This document shows, piece after piece, positions 8,503-16,658 of a stretch of 59,591 nucleotides of DNA (positions are counted from its first letter, which is position 1; every line of letters starts with the position of its first letter). The notes beneath the pieces are model-generated. The model had not been told where the DNA came from. It did no database searches and saw nothing but the letters and a program-made list of their open reading frames with translations. This stretch comes from Henriciella barbarensis (GTDB lineage: Bacteria; Pseudomonadota; Alphaproteobacteria; Caulobacterales; Hyphomonadaceae): assembly GCF_003576345.1 (NCBI RefSeq), contig NZ_QWGB01000002.1:1-59591 (forward strand), read 5' to 3'. The translations under genes were made by a program, and so were the position numbers.

Positions 8503-10220
8503 AAGTCGGTCGCCTTCATCTCACGCTCAGACCGCGGCATTCTCAGCTCTACCGTATACCCTTCCCCGGGTTCCGAATGTGAGCTCATCTCGGCGCGCAA
8601 CTGCTTGGCAAAAGCGGTCATCAACCTCGCGCCAAGCCCTGTCGACTTCGGCGCATCCTCCTGCTCTTGCTCGCCGACACCATCATCGATGACGGAGAGG
8701 ACGATATCCTCGCCATCTTCCTGCAGCTTCACCAGTATTGTTCCGCCATTCTCATCGAAAGCGTACTTCATCGCATTGGTAACAGCTTCGAGGAGGAATA
8801 GTGCAATCGGAATTGCGTCATCGGCAGGCCTGTCAATGTCGGCGATATCCTGCTCAATCGTCACGCGGATCTCATCCATGCCGAGCGCCCCCGAGAGGTG
8901 CGACAAGAGTGCATCGAGAAATGGATGCATATGCACCGTTTCCAGTCGCTCGTGCTGGTAGAGTGTCTGGTGGACGATCGAGAGCGCATCGATCCTGTGG
9001 CGCGCTGCCGAAATGACATTTCGCGCGGCCGGGTCTGACACCTGGCGTCGCTGCAAATTCAGGAAGCTCGCGACGATCTGAAGATTGTTTTTGACCCGGT
9101 GATGAATTTCTTTGACCGCAGAATCGCGCGTCGCAATAGCGGTGCGAAGGGAGCTGTCGCGCTCCGCGATCCGGTTCGCCATCCGGTCGAACGTCCGCGC
9201 GAAGGATTGAATTTCATCAGGCGCGTTATCGAACTCATTGCCAATGCGAAAATTGTAGTGCCCCTCGCCGTAAATGAGCGCGAGCCGGCGCAACCTTGCC
9301 AGCCACTTCAGCACGAGACCATCTACGGCAAGCCACGCCGCGATGAGCGCCAGCGTAAATGAAAGAAGCGGAATGCCGATTGATTCCAGAGGCCGCAGTG
9401 TGAACTCACTAAAGAGGCCCGGCGAAGGCCTTGAAATGACTGCATAGATCCGATTGTCGACAATCGCCCGCACGACAACATCGACAGAGCCCTGATCATC
9501 GAGGTTCAGCACGAACAGTTCACCATCATCATCGCCGGTCGCGCTTGAAATCCAGTCGGGATCGACATTAGCGATACGTGCGCTACCGAAAACCTGCCCG
9601 CTGCTATCTGAAAGAGCCAGTTCGACATCCTCGGGCAAATTCGTCAGCCGGATCGTTCGGATGAGTTCATCGGTACGAAGAGGAAACGCGATCGCACCGC
9701 GGAAGGCTCCATCGGGCCCCTCCACGCGGCGCATCACTGAGAACAACCATGCTTGGCTCAGTGGTCCGAAAAAGGCGTCCGTACGCACTTTTGTTTGCCC
9801 CTGACGCAAGAGCTCAAAGGCTTCCACCTGAACGAGACGCGCCCCGGTCGCCTGCAAGGCAGAGCATTCTGCGCCGGCGTCTGAATTGAAGAATATGATA
9901 TTGGAGAGCTGCGGTACGCGCGGCGAGAGGGTGGCAAATACGCCCCTGCAGTCGCCGTTCAGAATATCTGCCTCATAAATCTGCTGCAACGTATCAACAG
10001 TTGAGAGGATCTGCTCAACTTCATCGATTGCCCGGTCCGAGATTTCAACAAGGTTGTTTCGCCTCTCCGCGCGAGCATCCTGTGCGTTCAGATAGGACCG
10101 AAAACCAGCAAAGATCAGAATGGGAGTCAAAGCGGCTGCGATTGTGATCAACAATCGCAGCCTAAGTGAGCCCCGTTTGGAGGGCGCTCTACTAGTTTGT
10201 GGCGTCTGCGGTTGATCCAC
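8499..10220 (-). CDS. phyK: Sensor histidine kinase of the general stress response (PhyK-like)
   Basis: The 573-residue kinase has TM1 near residues 20-40, a periplasmic sensor region of about 240 residues, TM2 near 282-304, a HAMP-like linker near 305-360, a HisKA_2 dimerisation block EIHHRVKNNLQI (371-382; phospho-acceptor His373/374), and an HATPase with N-box Asn482, DDGVG 512-516 and TGLGARL 527-533. HisKA_2 kinases phosphorylate PhyR-type regulators. Its start overlaps the end of ecfG by 29 bases, giving the order nepR-ecfG-kinase, as for Caulobacter PhyK. The periplasmic ligand or stress is unknown. Confidence 0.88.
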   Translation of the reverse strand: MDQPQTPQTSRAPSKRGSLRLRLLITIAAALTPILIFAGFRSYLNAQDARAERRNNLVEISDRAIDEVEQILSTVDTLQQIYEADILNGDCRGVFATLSPRVPQLSNIIFFNSDAGAECSALQATGARLVQVEAFELLRQGQTKVRTDAFFGPLSQAWLFSVMRRVEGPDGAFRGAIAFPLRTDELIRTIRLTNLPEDVELALSDSSGQVFGSARIANVDPDWISSATGDDDGELFVLNLDDQGSVDVVVRAIVDNRIYAVISRPSPGLFSEFTLRPLESIGIPLLSFTLALIAAWLAVDGLVLKWLARLRRLALIYGEGHYNFRIGNEFDNAPDEIQSFARTFDRMANRIAERDSSLRTAIATRDSAVKEIHHRVKNNLQIVASFLNLQRRQVSDPAARNVISAARHRIDALSIVHQTLYQHERLETVHMHPFLDALLSHLSGALGMDEIRVTIEQDIADIDRPADDAIPIALFLLEAVTNAMKYAFDENGGTILVKLQEDGEDIVLSVIDDGVGEQEQEDAPKSTGLGARLMTAFAKQLRAEMSSHSEPGEGYTVELRMPRSEREMKATDF

Positions 10221-10800
10221 TGGAAAGCTCGTCAGCCTGTTTCATGATATCGTCGAATGCTTCCGAAGCGCGCAGCTTGCCATCACCGGAAAACCCGCCT
10301 TGGGTATTGTCGATAATTTCGGCGAGCGCCTTTCGAGCCCGGCTGACCCGGCTCTTGATCGTGCCTACAGCACATCCACAGATCTCAGCGGTCTCTTCAT
10401 AGGAAAGACCGCCTGCACCCACCAGGATCAGGGCTTCGCGCTGATCTTCGGGCAGGAATGTAAGCCCTGTCCGCAACGCAAGCAGGTCCATCGCGGAAGA
10501 TGGATCATCGTTCGCGATTAGCGTTGCCTCTGCAACTTCCGGGTCGAGTTGCTGACGGCGCCAGCTTCTGCGTTTCTCGGAATAGAAGAGGTTGCGAAGA
10601 ATCGTGAAAGTCCACGCTTTCAGATTCGTACCGCTTTGATAGCTTGCGCGCGCTTTCCACGCCTTAAGCATGGCCTCTTGCGCAAGATCATCAGCTGCAG
10701 TGGCATTCCCGCAAAGACTGCGCGCAAATGCACGCAAATGTGGAATAAGTCCGGCGAGCTCTGCTTTGAACGCCTCATCATCGAGTGTCGGCTGGGTCAA
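10192..10800 (-). CDS. ecfG: General stress ECF sigma factor EcfG (SigT-like)
   Basis: The 202-residue ECF sigma factor has region 2 (LRAFARSLCGNATAADDLAQ near residue 18, AWTFTILRNLFYSEKRR near 63) and region 4 (FLPEDQREALILVGAGGLSY near 115, with helix-turn-helix EETAEICGCAVGTIKSRVSR after it). It should direct RNA polymerase to GGAAC-N16/17-CGTT promoters, several of which are within 7 kb. NepR, encoded 8 bases upstream, is its anti-sigma factor. The kinase gene overlaps its 3' end. Identification as EcfG rather than another ECF group rests on this context and is strong. Confidence 0.94.
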   Translation of the reverse strand: MTQPTLDDEAFKAELAGLIPHLRAFARSLCGNATAADDLAQEAMLKAWKARASYQSGTNLKAWTFTILRNLFYSEKRRSWRRQQLDPEVAEATLIANDDPSSAMDLLALRTGLTFLPEDQREALILVGAGGLSYEETAEICGCAVGTIKSRVSRARKALAEIIDNTQGGFSGDGKLRASEAFDDIMKQADELSSGSTADATN

Positions 10801-10808
10801 AACAGTCT

Positions 10809-11006
10809 CTATTGCTTGTTCTTGGAATTGTCAGCCTGCTCGAGAAGATTCAAGAATTCCTCAGGAACAGATTCTTCGGTGACCTCATCGTAGAGGCGGC
10901 GGAGCTGATCGCCGATCCGTTTCTGACGCAACTTACGTGCACGGTCGTCGTCTGCGCTCCCTCCTGTCTGGTGGTCCATCGGTGTATGACTCGCTTTTTC
11001 GCTCAT
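10809..11006 (-). CDS. nepR: Anti-sigma factor NepR
   Basis: The 65-residue protein matches NepR: a short disordered N-terminus and the core helix region KRIGDQLRRLYDEVTEESVP (near residues 29-48) followed by EEFLNLLEQ. NepR holds EcfG until phosphorylated PhyR captures it by its sigma-like domain. The start at 11006 (MSEKASH) gives the family length; the frame is open further upstream but runs into the promoter region. It sits 8 bases before ecfG and diverges from phyR. Confidence 0.93.
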   Translation of the reverse strand: MSEKASHTPMDHQTGGSADDDRARKLRQKRIGDQLRRLYDEVTEESVPEEFLNLLEQADNSKNKQ

Positions 11007-11035
11007 AAGTCCCCGGCGCTTATCTGAACAGCAGT

Positions 11036-11060
11036 AAAGCCTTCGGAAACGCAAAGTTCC
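11036..11060 (-). promoter_or_regulatory. Candidate EcfG autoregulatory promoter of nepR-ecfG-phyK
   Basis: Minus strand GGAAC (11060-11056), 16-base spacer, CTTT (11039-11036); one mismatch to CGTT. Located 29 bases before the nepR ATG. Autoregulation of nepR-ecfG is usual in this system. Confidence 0.55.
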
Positions 11061-11144
11061 ATTCAACACAAACTTTTTTTCATTGGGTTGCAACTTTCTT
11101 GCTGAGCATAAGTTATAGACCGAACATAATGCGCGAGGGTTAGC

Positions 11145-11933
11145 ATGAGTCTTGTTGAACAATTTGGTCCACACCTACCGTTTTTGCGCCGCTATGCGCG
11201 CGCACTCACTGGTAGTCAGGAAAGTGGCGATTCGTATATCCGCGCCTCTTTGACGGCGTTGGCCGAGGATCCAAGTCAGGTCAGTGACGAGCTGCCAGCA
11301 CGTCAGGCGCTTTACCGCTTCTTCCACGTCATCTGGGGCTCTACTGGCGCACGACTGGAACGTCCAGGCGGCGCGATGACGCCAGAAACACGTCTGCAGG
11401 CGCTCGCGCCAATTGAGCGACAGGCTTTCCTTCTCACAGCACTGGAGGGATTTCAGGTCAGTGAAGCTGCGACGATCCTCGGAAAGACAGTCCAGCAGGT
11501 CGAGGAGCTGATCGCCAAAGCTCACACCGACATCGAAGATACGCTCTCGACCAAGGTGCTGATCATCGAAGACGAACCTGTCATTGCAGCCGATCTTGAG
11601 AGCCTTGTCGAAGAACTCGGCCACGAAGTGACCGGCAATGCGACCACGCATACTGAAGCGGTCGCCATGGCTCGTGCCAACCCACCTGGGCTGATCCTTT
11701 GCGATATTCAGCTGGCCGATAATTCTTCAGGTATTGAAGCCGCGCACGAGATCCTCGAAGAACTCGATGTGCCGATCATCTTCATCACCGCCTTCCCTGA
11801 GCGGCTGCTGACAGGTGAGCGTCCTGAACCGACGTACCTCATCCCGAAACCGTTCCAGGAAAATACGGTGAAGGCGGCAATTGGGCAGGCTCTGTTCTTC
11901 CACCCATCTTCGGAATCTGTGGCCGCAGAATAG
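11145..11933 (+). CDS. phyR: Response regulator/anti-anti-sigma factor PhyR
   Basis: The 262-residue protein joins an EcfG-like sigma mimic domain (about residues 1-130, with PIERQAFLLTALEGFQVSEA near 89) to a receiver domain (137-255). The receiver shows LIIEDEP at 139-145, phospho-acceptor Asp187 in LILCDIQL, the FAT-GUY signature FITAFPER at 213-220 and the conserved Lys235 in PKPF. Phosphorylation opens the sigma mimic to bind NepR and free EcfG. It is transcribed divergently from nepR-ecfG-phyK. Confidence 0.95.
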   Translation: MSLVEQFGPHLPFLRRYARALTGSQESGDSYIRASLTALAEDPSQVSDELPARQALYRFFHVIWGSTGARLERPGGAMTPETRLQALAPIERQAFLLTALEGFQVSEAATILGKTVQQVEELIAKAHTDIEDTLSTKVLIIEDEPVIAADLESLVEELGHEVTGNATTHTEAVAMARANPPGLILCDIQLADNSSGIEAAHEILEELDVPIIFITAFPERLLTGERPEPTYLIPKPFQENTVKAAIGQALFFHPSSESVAAE

Positions 11934-11977
11934 CATCTGTCGCCAGACGAGTTCAGTCGCTCCAGCAAGGGTGACAT

Positions 11978-12142
11978 ATGACTGGCTTGCTTGAGTACGC
12001 GGTCCACCGACTGGACCGTGTCACAAGAATTGGTAAGGAGCTGACAGACATCTGTCGGCTCCTTCAATTTTCAGCTGAACTCGTTCACCTCAAGCCCGCC
12101 ATCAGCCGGTTCAACGGCGAGACGGACTTTAGACGGGCCTGA
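11978..12142 (+). CDS. Possible 54-residue small protein
   Basis: An ATG follows an AAGGGTGAC site by 3 bases and opens a 54-codon frame starting MTGLLEYAVHRLDRVTRIGK, predicted as an amphipathic helix, and ending in RRA. There is no recognised family. The 13-bp hairpin at 12035-12064 lies inside it, which argues against a real gene, because a terminator there would cut the message. Listed as a weak candidate. Confidence 0.25.
   Translation: MTGLLEYAVHRLDRVTRIGKELTDICRLLQFSAELVHLKPAISRFNGETDFRRA
12035..12070 (+). terminator. Hairpin downstream of phyR, possible terminator
   Basis: A 13-bp stem (AAGGAGCTGACAG / CTGTCGGCTCCTT, one U-G) with an ACAT loop is followed by CAATTTTC, a weak U tract. 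It lies about 100 bases after the phyR stop. Confidence 0.45.
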
Positions 12143-12366
12143 CCGCCTCGAACCTCGAACAGCTCGCTCACCGCAAAGGCGGCGAAGACAAGCGACATCA
12201 ACACTTTGCGGCAGGACCGTCTGTCTGTCGCTGCCGGCTCGATGGTATTTCCAATTCAGGAATGCGAAGAAAACGGGCGCGACGCAGCTGTGCAATAAGC
12301 CCTGCCAGATCTCAACTCTTTAGCGAGCGGCGAGGCCCGTTGAAGACTTGAGACTTTGCCGACCAG

Positions 12367-13140
12367 TTAGTCCGCCAGCCCTCTCTGGGCTTCGCCTACT
12401 TCCAATAACCGCCGACCAGCACCGATCCGCAACTTTTTGAGGTGAAGATAGTCAGTGTCGAAATGTGACAGACGGGCGAGCTTGTTACGATCAACGATCG
12501 TGATTTCGCCGCCCTTTCCTTCCGTTATGAGGTCTGCCCGTCGCATTGCGGACATCGTTCGCGAAACATGTACTGGCGTCAGGCCAAGCGCATCTGCAAT
12601 GTCGGCCCGAGTGAGGGGTACGGTGAGCCGCTCGGCGTCTATTCCCGTGGCACCTACGAACCGGCGCTGCAACTCGAGAAGAAGATGCCCAATACGTTCA
12701 CGTGCCGATCGCCGACCGATCCTGACAATCTGTTCGCGGAGAATAGATTCTTCCTGCACTGCCGACCACCAGAAGGCAGAAGCAAGACGCGCAGAACACT
12801 GAAGCATGTCGACAAAGACGTCTGACGCGCACACGAGTACCTTGCATTCAGTGATAGCTGTTAGCGAATGGTCGGCCTTCAGATCGGCCAGTGACTGCAG
12901 GTCGAACACATCGCCTGGCAACATGAAATTGACAATCTGCCGGCGACCGTCCTCAAGCAGCCTGTAACGGATCGCCCAGCCTTCCATGACGATGAACACG
13001 TGGCGGATTGCATCCCCTGCTCGCACGATATCGTCACCCGCCAGAAAGACTTGTTCCTTCTGCTCGAGCGCATCGAACGGCCCCCACTCCCCATCGTCGA
13101 GGGTCACGTACTGTCCCAGCCGCTTCTTGAAAACGCTCAT
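12367..13140 (-). CDS. Crp/Fnr-family transcriptional regulator
   Basis: The 257-residue protein has an N-terminal cyclic-nucleotide-binding-like barrel (about residues 20-140; VMEGWAIRYRLLEDGRRQIV near 51, LPGDVFDLQSL near 74) and a C-terminal winged helix-turn-helix (LTRADIADALGLTPVHVSRT near 176). The Fnr iron-sulfur cysteine pattern is absent from the N-terminus, and the cAMP Arg/Ser pocket is not obvious, so the effector is unknown. This subgroup is abundant in alphaproteobacteria and often responds to stress or oxygen. Its neighbours are phyR and an EcfG-driven operon on the other strand; no EcfG site precedes it. Confidence 0.9.
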   Translation of the reverse strand: MSVFKKRLGQYVTLDDGEWGPFDALEQKEQVFLAGDDIVRAGDAIRHVFIVMEGWAIRYRLLEDGRRQIVNFMLPGDVFDLQSLADLKADHSLTAITECKVLVCASDVFVDMLQCSARLASAFWWSAVQEESILREQIVRIGRRSARERIGHLLLELQRRFVGATGIDAERLTVPLTRADIADALGLTPVHVSRTMSAMRRADLITEGKGGEITIVDRNKLARLSHFDTDYLHLKKLRIGAGRRLLEVGEAQRGLAD

Positions 13141-13206
13141 GAAAACAGCTTTCTCCCTAACAGTCTTGAAGCCCAGAAACTCAAACAGGCAAAATCCATG
13201 GGTCTC

Positions 13207-13231
13207 GGAACGTTTGCAAGGACTTGGCGTT
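13207..13231 (+). promoter_or_regulatory. EcfG-type promoter of the DUF883-like operon
   Basis: GGAAC (13207-13211), 16-base spacer, CGTT (13228-13231), 38 bases before the ATG at 13270. Exact consensus match. Confidence 0.87.
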
Positions 13232-13269
13232 GAATAAATGAGATTAATTAAAAATGCCGGGAGTTACCA

Positions 13270-13614
13270 ATGGCTGGACGAACTGCAACTAAGGCAAATG
13301 GCGTAAAAGACGCAACCGCGGACGCTGCCGCCAAAGCGGCAGAATCTGACTTCGAATCCCTCAAGGAAGATGTGTCGAAGCTGCGCTCAGACATTCAATC
13401 GCTTGCTACGAATTCAGGCAAATATATCCGCGAACGCACATCCAAAGAATATGACCGCGGCGTGCAAGTGTCGAAAGAATACGCCGACAAAGCTGGTGGA
13501 GAGGCAGAAAAGGCGCGCGACTATATCGAAGAAAAAGTCCGCGCAAATCCGCTGGCCTCAATCGGCATTGCATTTGGTAGCGGCGTGCTGCTTGCCATGC
13601 TTAAGCGTAAGTAA
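13270..13614 (+). CDS. DUF883/ElaB-YqjD-like tail-anchored protein
   Basis: The 114-residue protein has an Ala/Lys/Asp-rich N-terminus, a long predicted helix (about residues 25-90: SDFESLKEDVSKLRSDIQSL and an EKARDYIEEKV stretch) and a C-terminal hydrophobic anchor ANPLASIGIAFGSGVLLAML ending in KRK. This is the layout of the ElaB/YqjD family, whose E. coli members are stationary-phase, inner-membrane-bound ribosome-associated proteins. GGGAG precedes the ATG. A perfect EcfG promoter is upstream and two membrane-protein genes follow in the same direction, resembling the yqjD-yqjE arrangement. Confidence 0.85.
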   Translation: MAGRTATKANGVKDATADAAAKAAESDFESLKEDVSKLRSDIQSLATNSGKYIRERTSKEYDRGVQVSKEYADKAGGEAEKARDYIEEKVRANPLASIGIAFGSGVLLAMLKRK

Positions 13615-13626
13615 CACCTTACCTTC

Positions 13627-14025
13627 ATGGATGTTGCAAAACTTAGAATAATCGCAGGCGCTGGCGCAGTCTTTTTCGGCTTCGCCGGCGTCACTACGTT
13701 GACGGTTGCCGCCGTCATCGCCCTTATGTCGGTCATAGGAATCCTATGGGCGACTGTGTGCGTCGCTAGCCTATTTCTATTCATCGCCTGTATTTGCACA
13801 GTCGTATTCCTTAAACCTGGCAAATCGACAGAAGAGGAGCTCGACCAGTTCGAGTCAGCGACCGCCGACATGCTGGCTGATCTGCCTTTCGACGCTATTG
13901 AGGCGTTGGTCGAGAAGCGCCCGGTTGTGGCAGCCACTGTAGCGCTCGCAGCAGGGTACTTTCTTATATCGAGCCCCGACAACGCGTCGAAAAGCTTGCA
14001 AAAACTGTTCGATCAACTGATCTAG
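13627..14025 (+). CDS. Small membrane protein, YqjE-like
   Basis: The 132-residue protein has two strong transmembrane helices near residues 8-34 and 37-62, a short charged loop (KPGKSTEEELDQFESATADM) and a weaker hydrophobic stretch near 100-115 (VVAATVALAAGYFLI). The two-helix holin-like layout right after a DUF883 gene parallels yqjD-yqjE, but sequence identity to YqjE cannot be asserted. It starts 12 bases after the previous stop, so it belongs to the same EcfG-driven unit. Confidence 0.72.
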   Translation: MDVAKLRIIAGAGAVFFGFAGVTTLTVAAVIALMSVIGILWATVCVASLFLFIACICTVVFLKPGKSTEEELDQFESATADMLADLPFDAIEALVEKRPVVAATVALAAGYFLISSPDNASKSLQKLFDQLI

Positions 14026-14084
14026 CGGCCTATGGCCCGTCCCTTTCGAATTAAAATCAGGCCGCAATTCAGGTCCGCCCTCAC

Positions 14085-14741
14085 ATGTTGAGGACGGCCT
14101 TTCTTGTCGTGTCGGCACTTACGACAGGCGTAAGTCTGGGCCGCAAGGCGATTGGCGATGCTGTCAGCCGCAAGAAGCAGAAGCTTATTCGCCAAACTGC
14201 CATCGAAGCGCGCGAGCGGATCAGGAGCCATGCAGTTGCGTTCTTTCAGGAGAACCTGATCCACTTCGTGCAATCGGTGTTCATCAAGGCCCTGCTGCTC
14301 GTTCTGACATGGCTCGGCTTCCGTGTTGGTCTCTATTCCCACACGTTCATGTCGGTCGCGACGGTCCTGCTGTTGATGGTCTTCATTGTTCGCGATGCGA
14401 TCGTCATTTTCCCGACCGCCAAGCTGGTGCTCAGCAAGTTGCACGAACACCACTGGCGCCCGAAACGGGCGCTGGGGGAGACCGTGGCCGCCCTTGTCTT
14501 TGAACAAGTTCTTGAAGAAGCCGACTCTTTCGATGCCAAACGTACGACAAAGATCATCCTGTCCCTGTCAGGGCACAAGATGGACAGCGTGACCCGCGAA
14601 ATCGCGTCCGAAGTCGCTGATATTGCCCGCCAGACAAGCTGGCAGGATCTCCGCCCCTTCGTACTGGCGGCGGTTGGCAAGTTCGCGATCCTGTCCGCAC
14701 TCTACTCGTTATTCGTCTTCATCCTGGTGAATACGGGTTAG
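14085..14741 (+). CDS. Hypothetical membrane protein
   Basis: The 218-residue protein has a hydrophobic N-terminus, two membrane helices near residues 66-105 (KALLLVLTWLGFRVGL, SVATVLLLMVFIVRDAIVIF), a soluble middle part of about 85 residues, and a final helix near 198-217. I recognise no family. It lies 59 bases after the YqjE-like gene with no terminator between, so it may be the third gene of that stress operon. The ribosome site before its ATG is poor; no better start exists nearby. Confidence 0.7.
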   Translation: MLRTAFLVVSALTTGVSLGRKAIGDAVSRKKQKLIRQTAIEARERIRSHAVAFFQENLIHFVQSVFIKALLLVLTWLGFRVGLYSHTFMSVATVLLLMVFIVRDAIVIFPTAKLVLSKLHEHHWRPKRALGETVAALVFEQVLEEADSFDAKRTTKIILSLSGHKMDSVTREIASEVADIARQTSWQDLRPFVLAAVGKFAILSALYSLFVFILVNTG

Positions 14742-14788
14742 CCGAACAGCAAATCTACACTTCCTATGGCCTGTTCGGCAGCCGGTGC

Positions 14789-14813
14789 GGAACCGCTCTC
14801 GCGCGGCGGCGTT
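14789..14813 (+). promoter_or_regulatory. EcfG-type promoter of the 109-residue secreted protein
   Basis: GGAAC (14789-14793), 16-base spacer, CGTT (14810-14813), 30 bases before the ATG at 14844. Exact consensus match. Confidence 0.87.
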
Positions 14814-14843
14814 TTTCTCTCATTAGAGGAAAGCGGACACATC

Positions 14844-15173
14844 ATGCGCACACCCATCAGATCACTGGCAATCGTCGCAGCAACCGCGCTCTTCGCCGCA
14901 CCTGCAATTGCAGACCGCGTGCATCTGACTGCCGGAGAAATGTCTGATGCGGAGACAGCATGCCGTTCAGGTTTGCCTATCATTCCGGTTGAAGTCGATT
15001 CGGGGGTGGAGACCGGCCAGTATGCGCTTCCGCTGAAAGGCGAAGGCGGCGAATTCAATTCTGCGCTCATCCTCGACGAAGAAACTCTCGACGCGCTTCC
15101 CGAATGCCGCGCACGTGTCGAGCAGGCTGACTTCCTGCCAGAGCGCCCGACGCGCCACACGGCGCTCTCCTAG
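14844..15173 (+). CDS. Hypothetical secreted protein, EcfG target
   Basis: The 109-residue protein starts with a clear Sec signal peptide (MRTPIRSLAIVAATALFAAP, cleavage after AIA near residue 22). The mature part has two cysteines (ACRSG and PECRA) that could form one disulfide, and no domain I recognise. The start at 14844 is chosen because AGAGGAAAG precedes it and it yields the signal peptide; the frame is open further upstream through the promoter. A perfect EcfG promoter makes it a likely periplasmic stress protein. Confidence 0.8.
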   Translation: MRTPIRSLAIVAATALFAAPAIADRVHLTAGEMSDAETACRSGLPIIPVEVDSGVETGQYALPLKGEGGEFNSALILDEETLDALPECRARVEQADFLPERPTRHTALS

Positions 15174-15191
15174 ACTTCGCAGTAAGGAATA

Positions 15192-15278
15192 TGGTGCGGG
15201 CGGCCGGGCTTGAACCGGCAAGACCATACGGTCGAGGGATTTTAAGTCCCTTGCGTTTACCAATTTCGCCACGCCCGC
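15192..15278 (-). tRNA. tRNA-Leu (anticodon UAA)
   Basis: Minus strand: acceptor GCGGGCG (15278-15272) pairs with CGCCCGC (15202-15196), followed by discriminator A and an encoded CCA (15194-15192). The anticodon stem AGGGA/TCCCT encloses loop CTTAAAA, anticodon TAA. A long variable arm (CGACCGTATGGTC) and GGTTCAAGC in the T arm fit a class II leucine tRNA. Confidence 0.97.
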
Positions 15279-15347
15279 GAGGCGCGTCTCAGCTGTTTAG
15301 TTTGCACCGGCAGCTTGAGGCAAGCACGCTTGCCCGTCAGCTACACT

Positions 15348-16562
15348 CTAGTCAGTGACGCGCTCAAAGATGGCAGCAAGCCCCTGCCCGCCGCCAATAC
15401 ACATTGTTTCAAGACCATAGCGCGCTTCACGGCGCTCCATCTCATACAGCATCGTGGTGAGAATGCGCACGCCTGTCGCGCCAACCGGGTGACCCAGCGA
15501 GATGCCGGATCCGTTCGGGTTGAGGCGCTCATAGTCTTCTTTCTCAAAGCCAAGTGCCTTGGTGCAGGCGAGGACCTGCGAGGCAAACGCTTCATTGAGT
15601 TCGATCACATCGAGATCAGAGATTTTCAGGCCCGCACGGTCCAGCGCCTTCTGGGTTGATGGCACAGGGCCGATACCCATAACTTCCGGACCAACACCAG
15701 CCACCGACCATGAGGTAAGGCGCGCCAGCGGCTTCAAGCCATACTTCTCAGCCGCCTCTCGCGTACACACGATGCAGGCCGCCGCGCCATCATTCTGACC
15801 AGAAGCATTGCCCGCCGTCACGGTCGCATCCGGGTCGACCTTGCCGCGTAGCGCGCGCAGCGTGGAGAGCTTCTCAATCGAGGAGTCGGCGCGAATATGC
15901 TCATCCTTCTCGACGACCGTGTCGCCCTTGCGACCCTTGACGGTGAACGGCACGATTTCCTGGTCGAACTTGCCAGATTTCTGCGCCGCCGCCGCCTTCA
16001 TGTGAGAGTTGTAGGCAAACTCATCCTGCGCTTCGCGCGTGATGCCATAGTCGCGGCGCAGATTCTCGGCCGTCTCGATCATCCCGCCTTCAACCGGGTA
16101 GAACTTGCCGCCCGCCGTATAGCGCCCGCGTGTCAGGCCATCATGCAGCATCAGCCCATCGCCCTTGATCTGCCAGCGCATATGGGTGGAGAAGAACGGC
16201 GCATTCGACATGCTCTCTGCGCCGCCCGCGATCATCACATCGCTTGCGCCCGTCGCAATCTGCATGATCGCGTAGATGACGCCCTGCAGGCCCGAGCCAC
16301 AACGACGGTCGATCTGGATGCCGCCAGTCCCTGTGGTGAGGCCAGCGTCCAGCGCAACCACGCGGCCAAGCGCAGGCGCTTCCATTGAAGGATAGCACTG
16401 CGCGAAAACACAATCGTCGACCGCTTCAGCCGGCACGTCATTGCGGCTCATCAGTTCGCGGACGAGAAAGGACGCAAGGTCGTGCGCCTGTTCTGATTTC
16501 AGGCTGCCGCCAAAGCCGCCGACAGGCAGGCGAAGGGGTGAACAGATGACGACATCACGCAT
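15348..16562 (-). CDS. Acetyl-CoA C-acyltransferase (thiolase)
   Basis: The 404-residue thiolase joins or cleaves acyl-CoA and acetyl-CoA. The nucleophile Cys is in DRRCGSGLQG near residue 90, GGAESMSNAPFF near 111, the substrate loop NPNGSGISLGHPVGATG with its His near 352-368, and the second catalytic Cys in MCIGGGQG near 386. The start at 16562 has GGGAGG upstream; a frame extension of 10 residues was rejected. No hydroxyacyl-CoA dehydrogenase is adjacent, so whether it serves beta-oxidation or acetoacetyl-CoA synthesis is open; an enoyl-CoA hydratase is 1.1 kb away on the same strand. Confidence 0.94.
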   Translation of the reverse strand: MRDVVICSPLRLPVGGFGGSLKSEQAHDLASFLVRELMSRNDVPAEAVDDCVFAQCYPSMEAPALGRVVALDAGLTTGTGGIQIDRRCGSGLQGVIYAIMQIATGASDVMIAGGAESMSNAPFFSTHMRWQIKGDGLMLHDGLTRGRYTAGGKFYPVEGGMIETAENLRRDYGITREAQDEFAYNSHMKAAAAQKSGKFDQEIVPFTVKGRKGDTVVEKDEHIRADSSIEKLSTLRALRGKVDPDATVTAGNASGQNDGAAACIVCTREAAEKYGLKPLARLTSWSVAGVGPEVMGIGPVPSTQKALDRAGLKISDLDVIELNEAFASQVLACTKALGFEKEDYERLNPNGSGISLGHPVGATGVRILTTMLYEMERREARYGLETMCIGGGQGLAAIFERVTD

Positions 16563-16658
16563 GGTATTTCCTCCCGAAACTGGTTCCGCCATACAGCCAA
16601 TCTCGGCTCTGCGTGCAACCCATGCCGTGGAGAAATGCGAGATTGAGGCTGCGCGTCG

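Larger units (their letters stand above)
11934..12366. other. 433-base region between phyR and the Crp/Fnr gene
   Basis: It holds a 13-bp hairpin (12035-12064) and one weak 54-codon ORF on the plus strand. An open minus-strand frame at 12071-12295 has no ribosome site and no recognisable protein. I see no tRNA, promoter consensus or repeat in the rest. Confidence 0.5.

Noticed and set aside
11090..11114. EcfG promoter before phyR (GCAAC-N16-AGTT)
   Set aside because: Two mismatches across the two boxes; too weak to call, although phyR is often EcfG-dependent.
12071..12295. 74-codon minus-strand ORF upstream of the hairpin region
   Set aside because: No ribosome site, no family, Arg/Cys-rich shadow-like composition.
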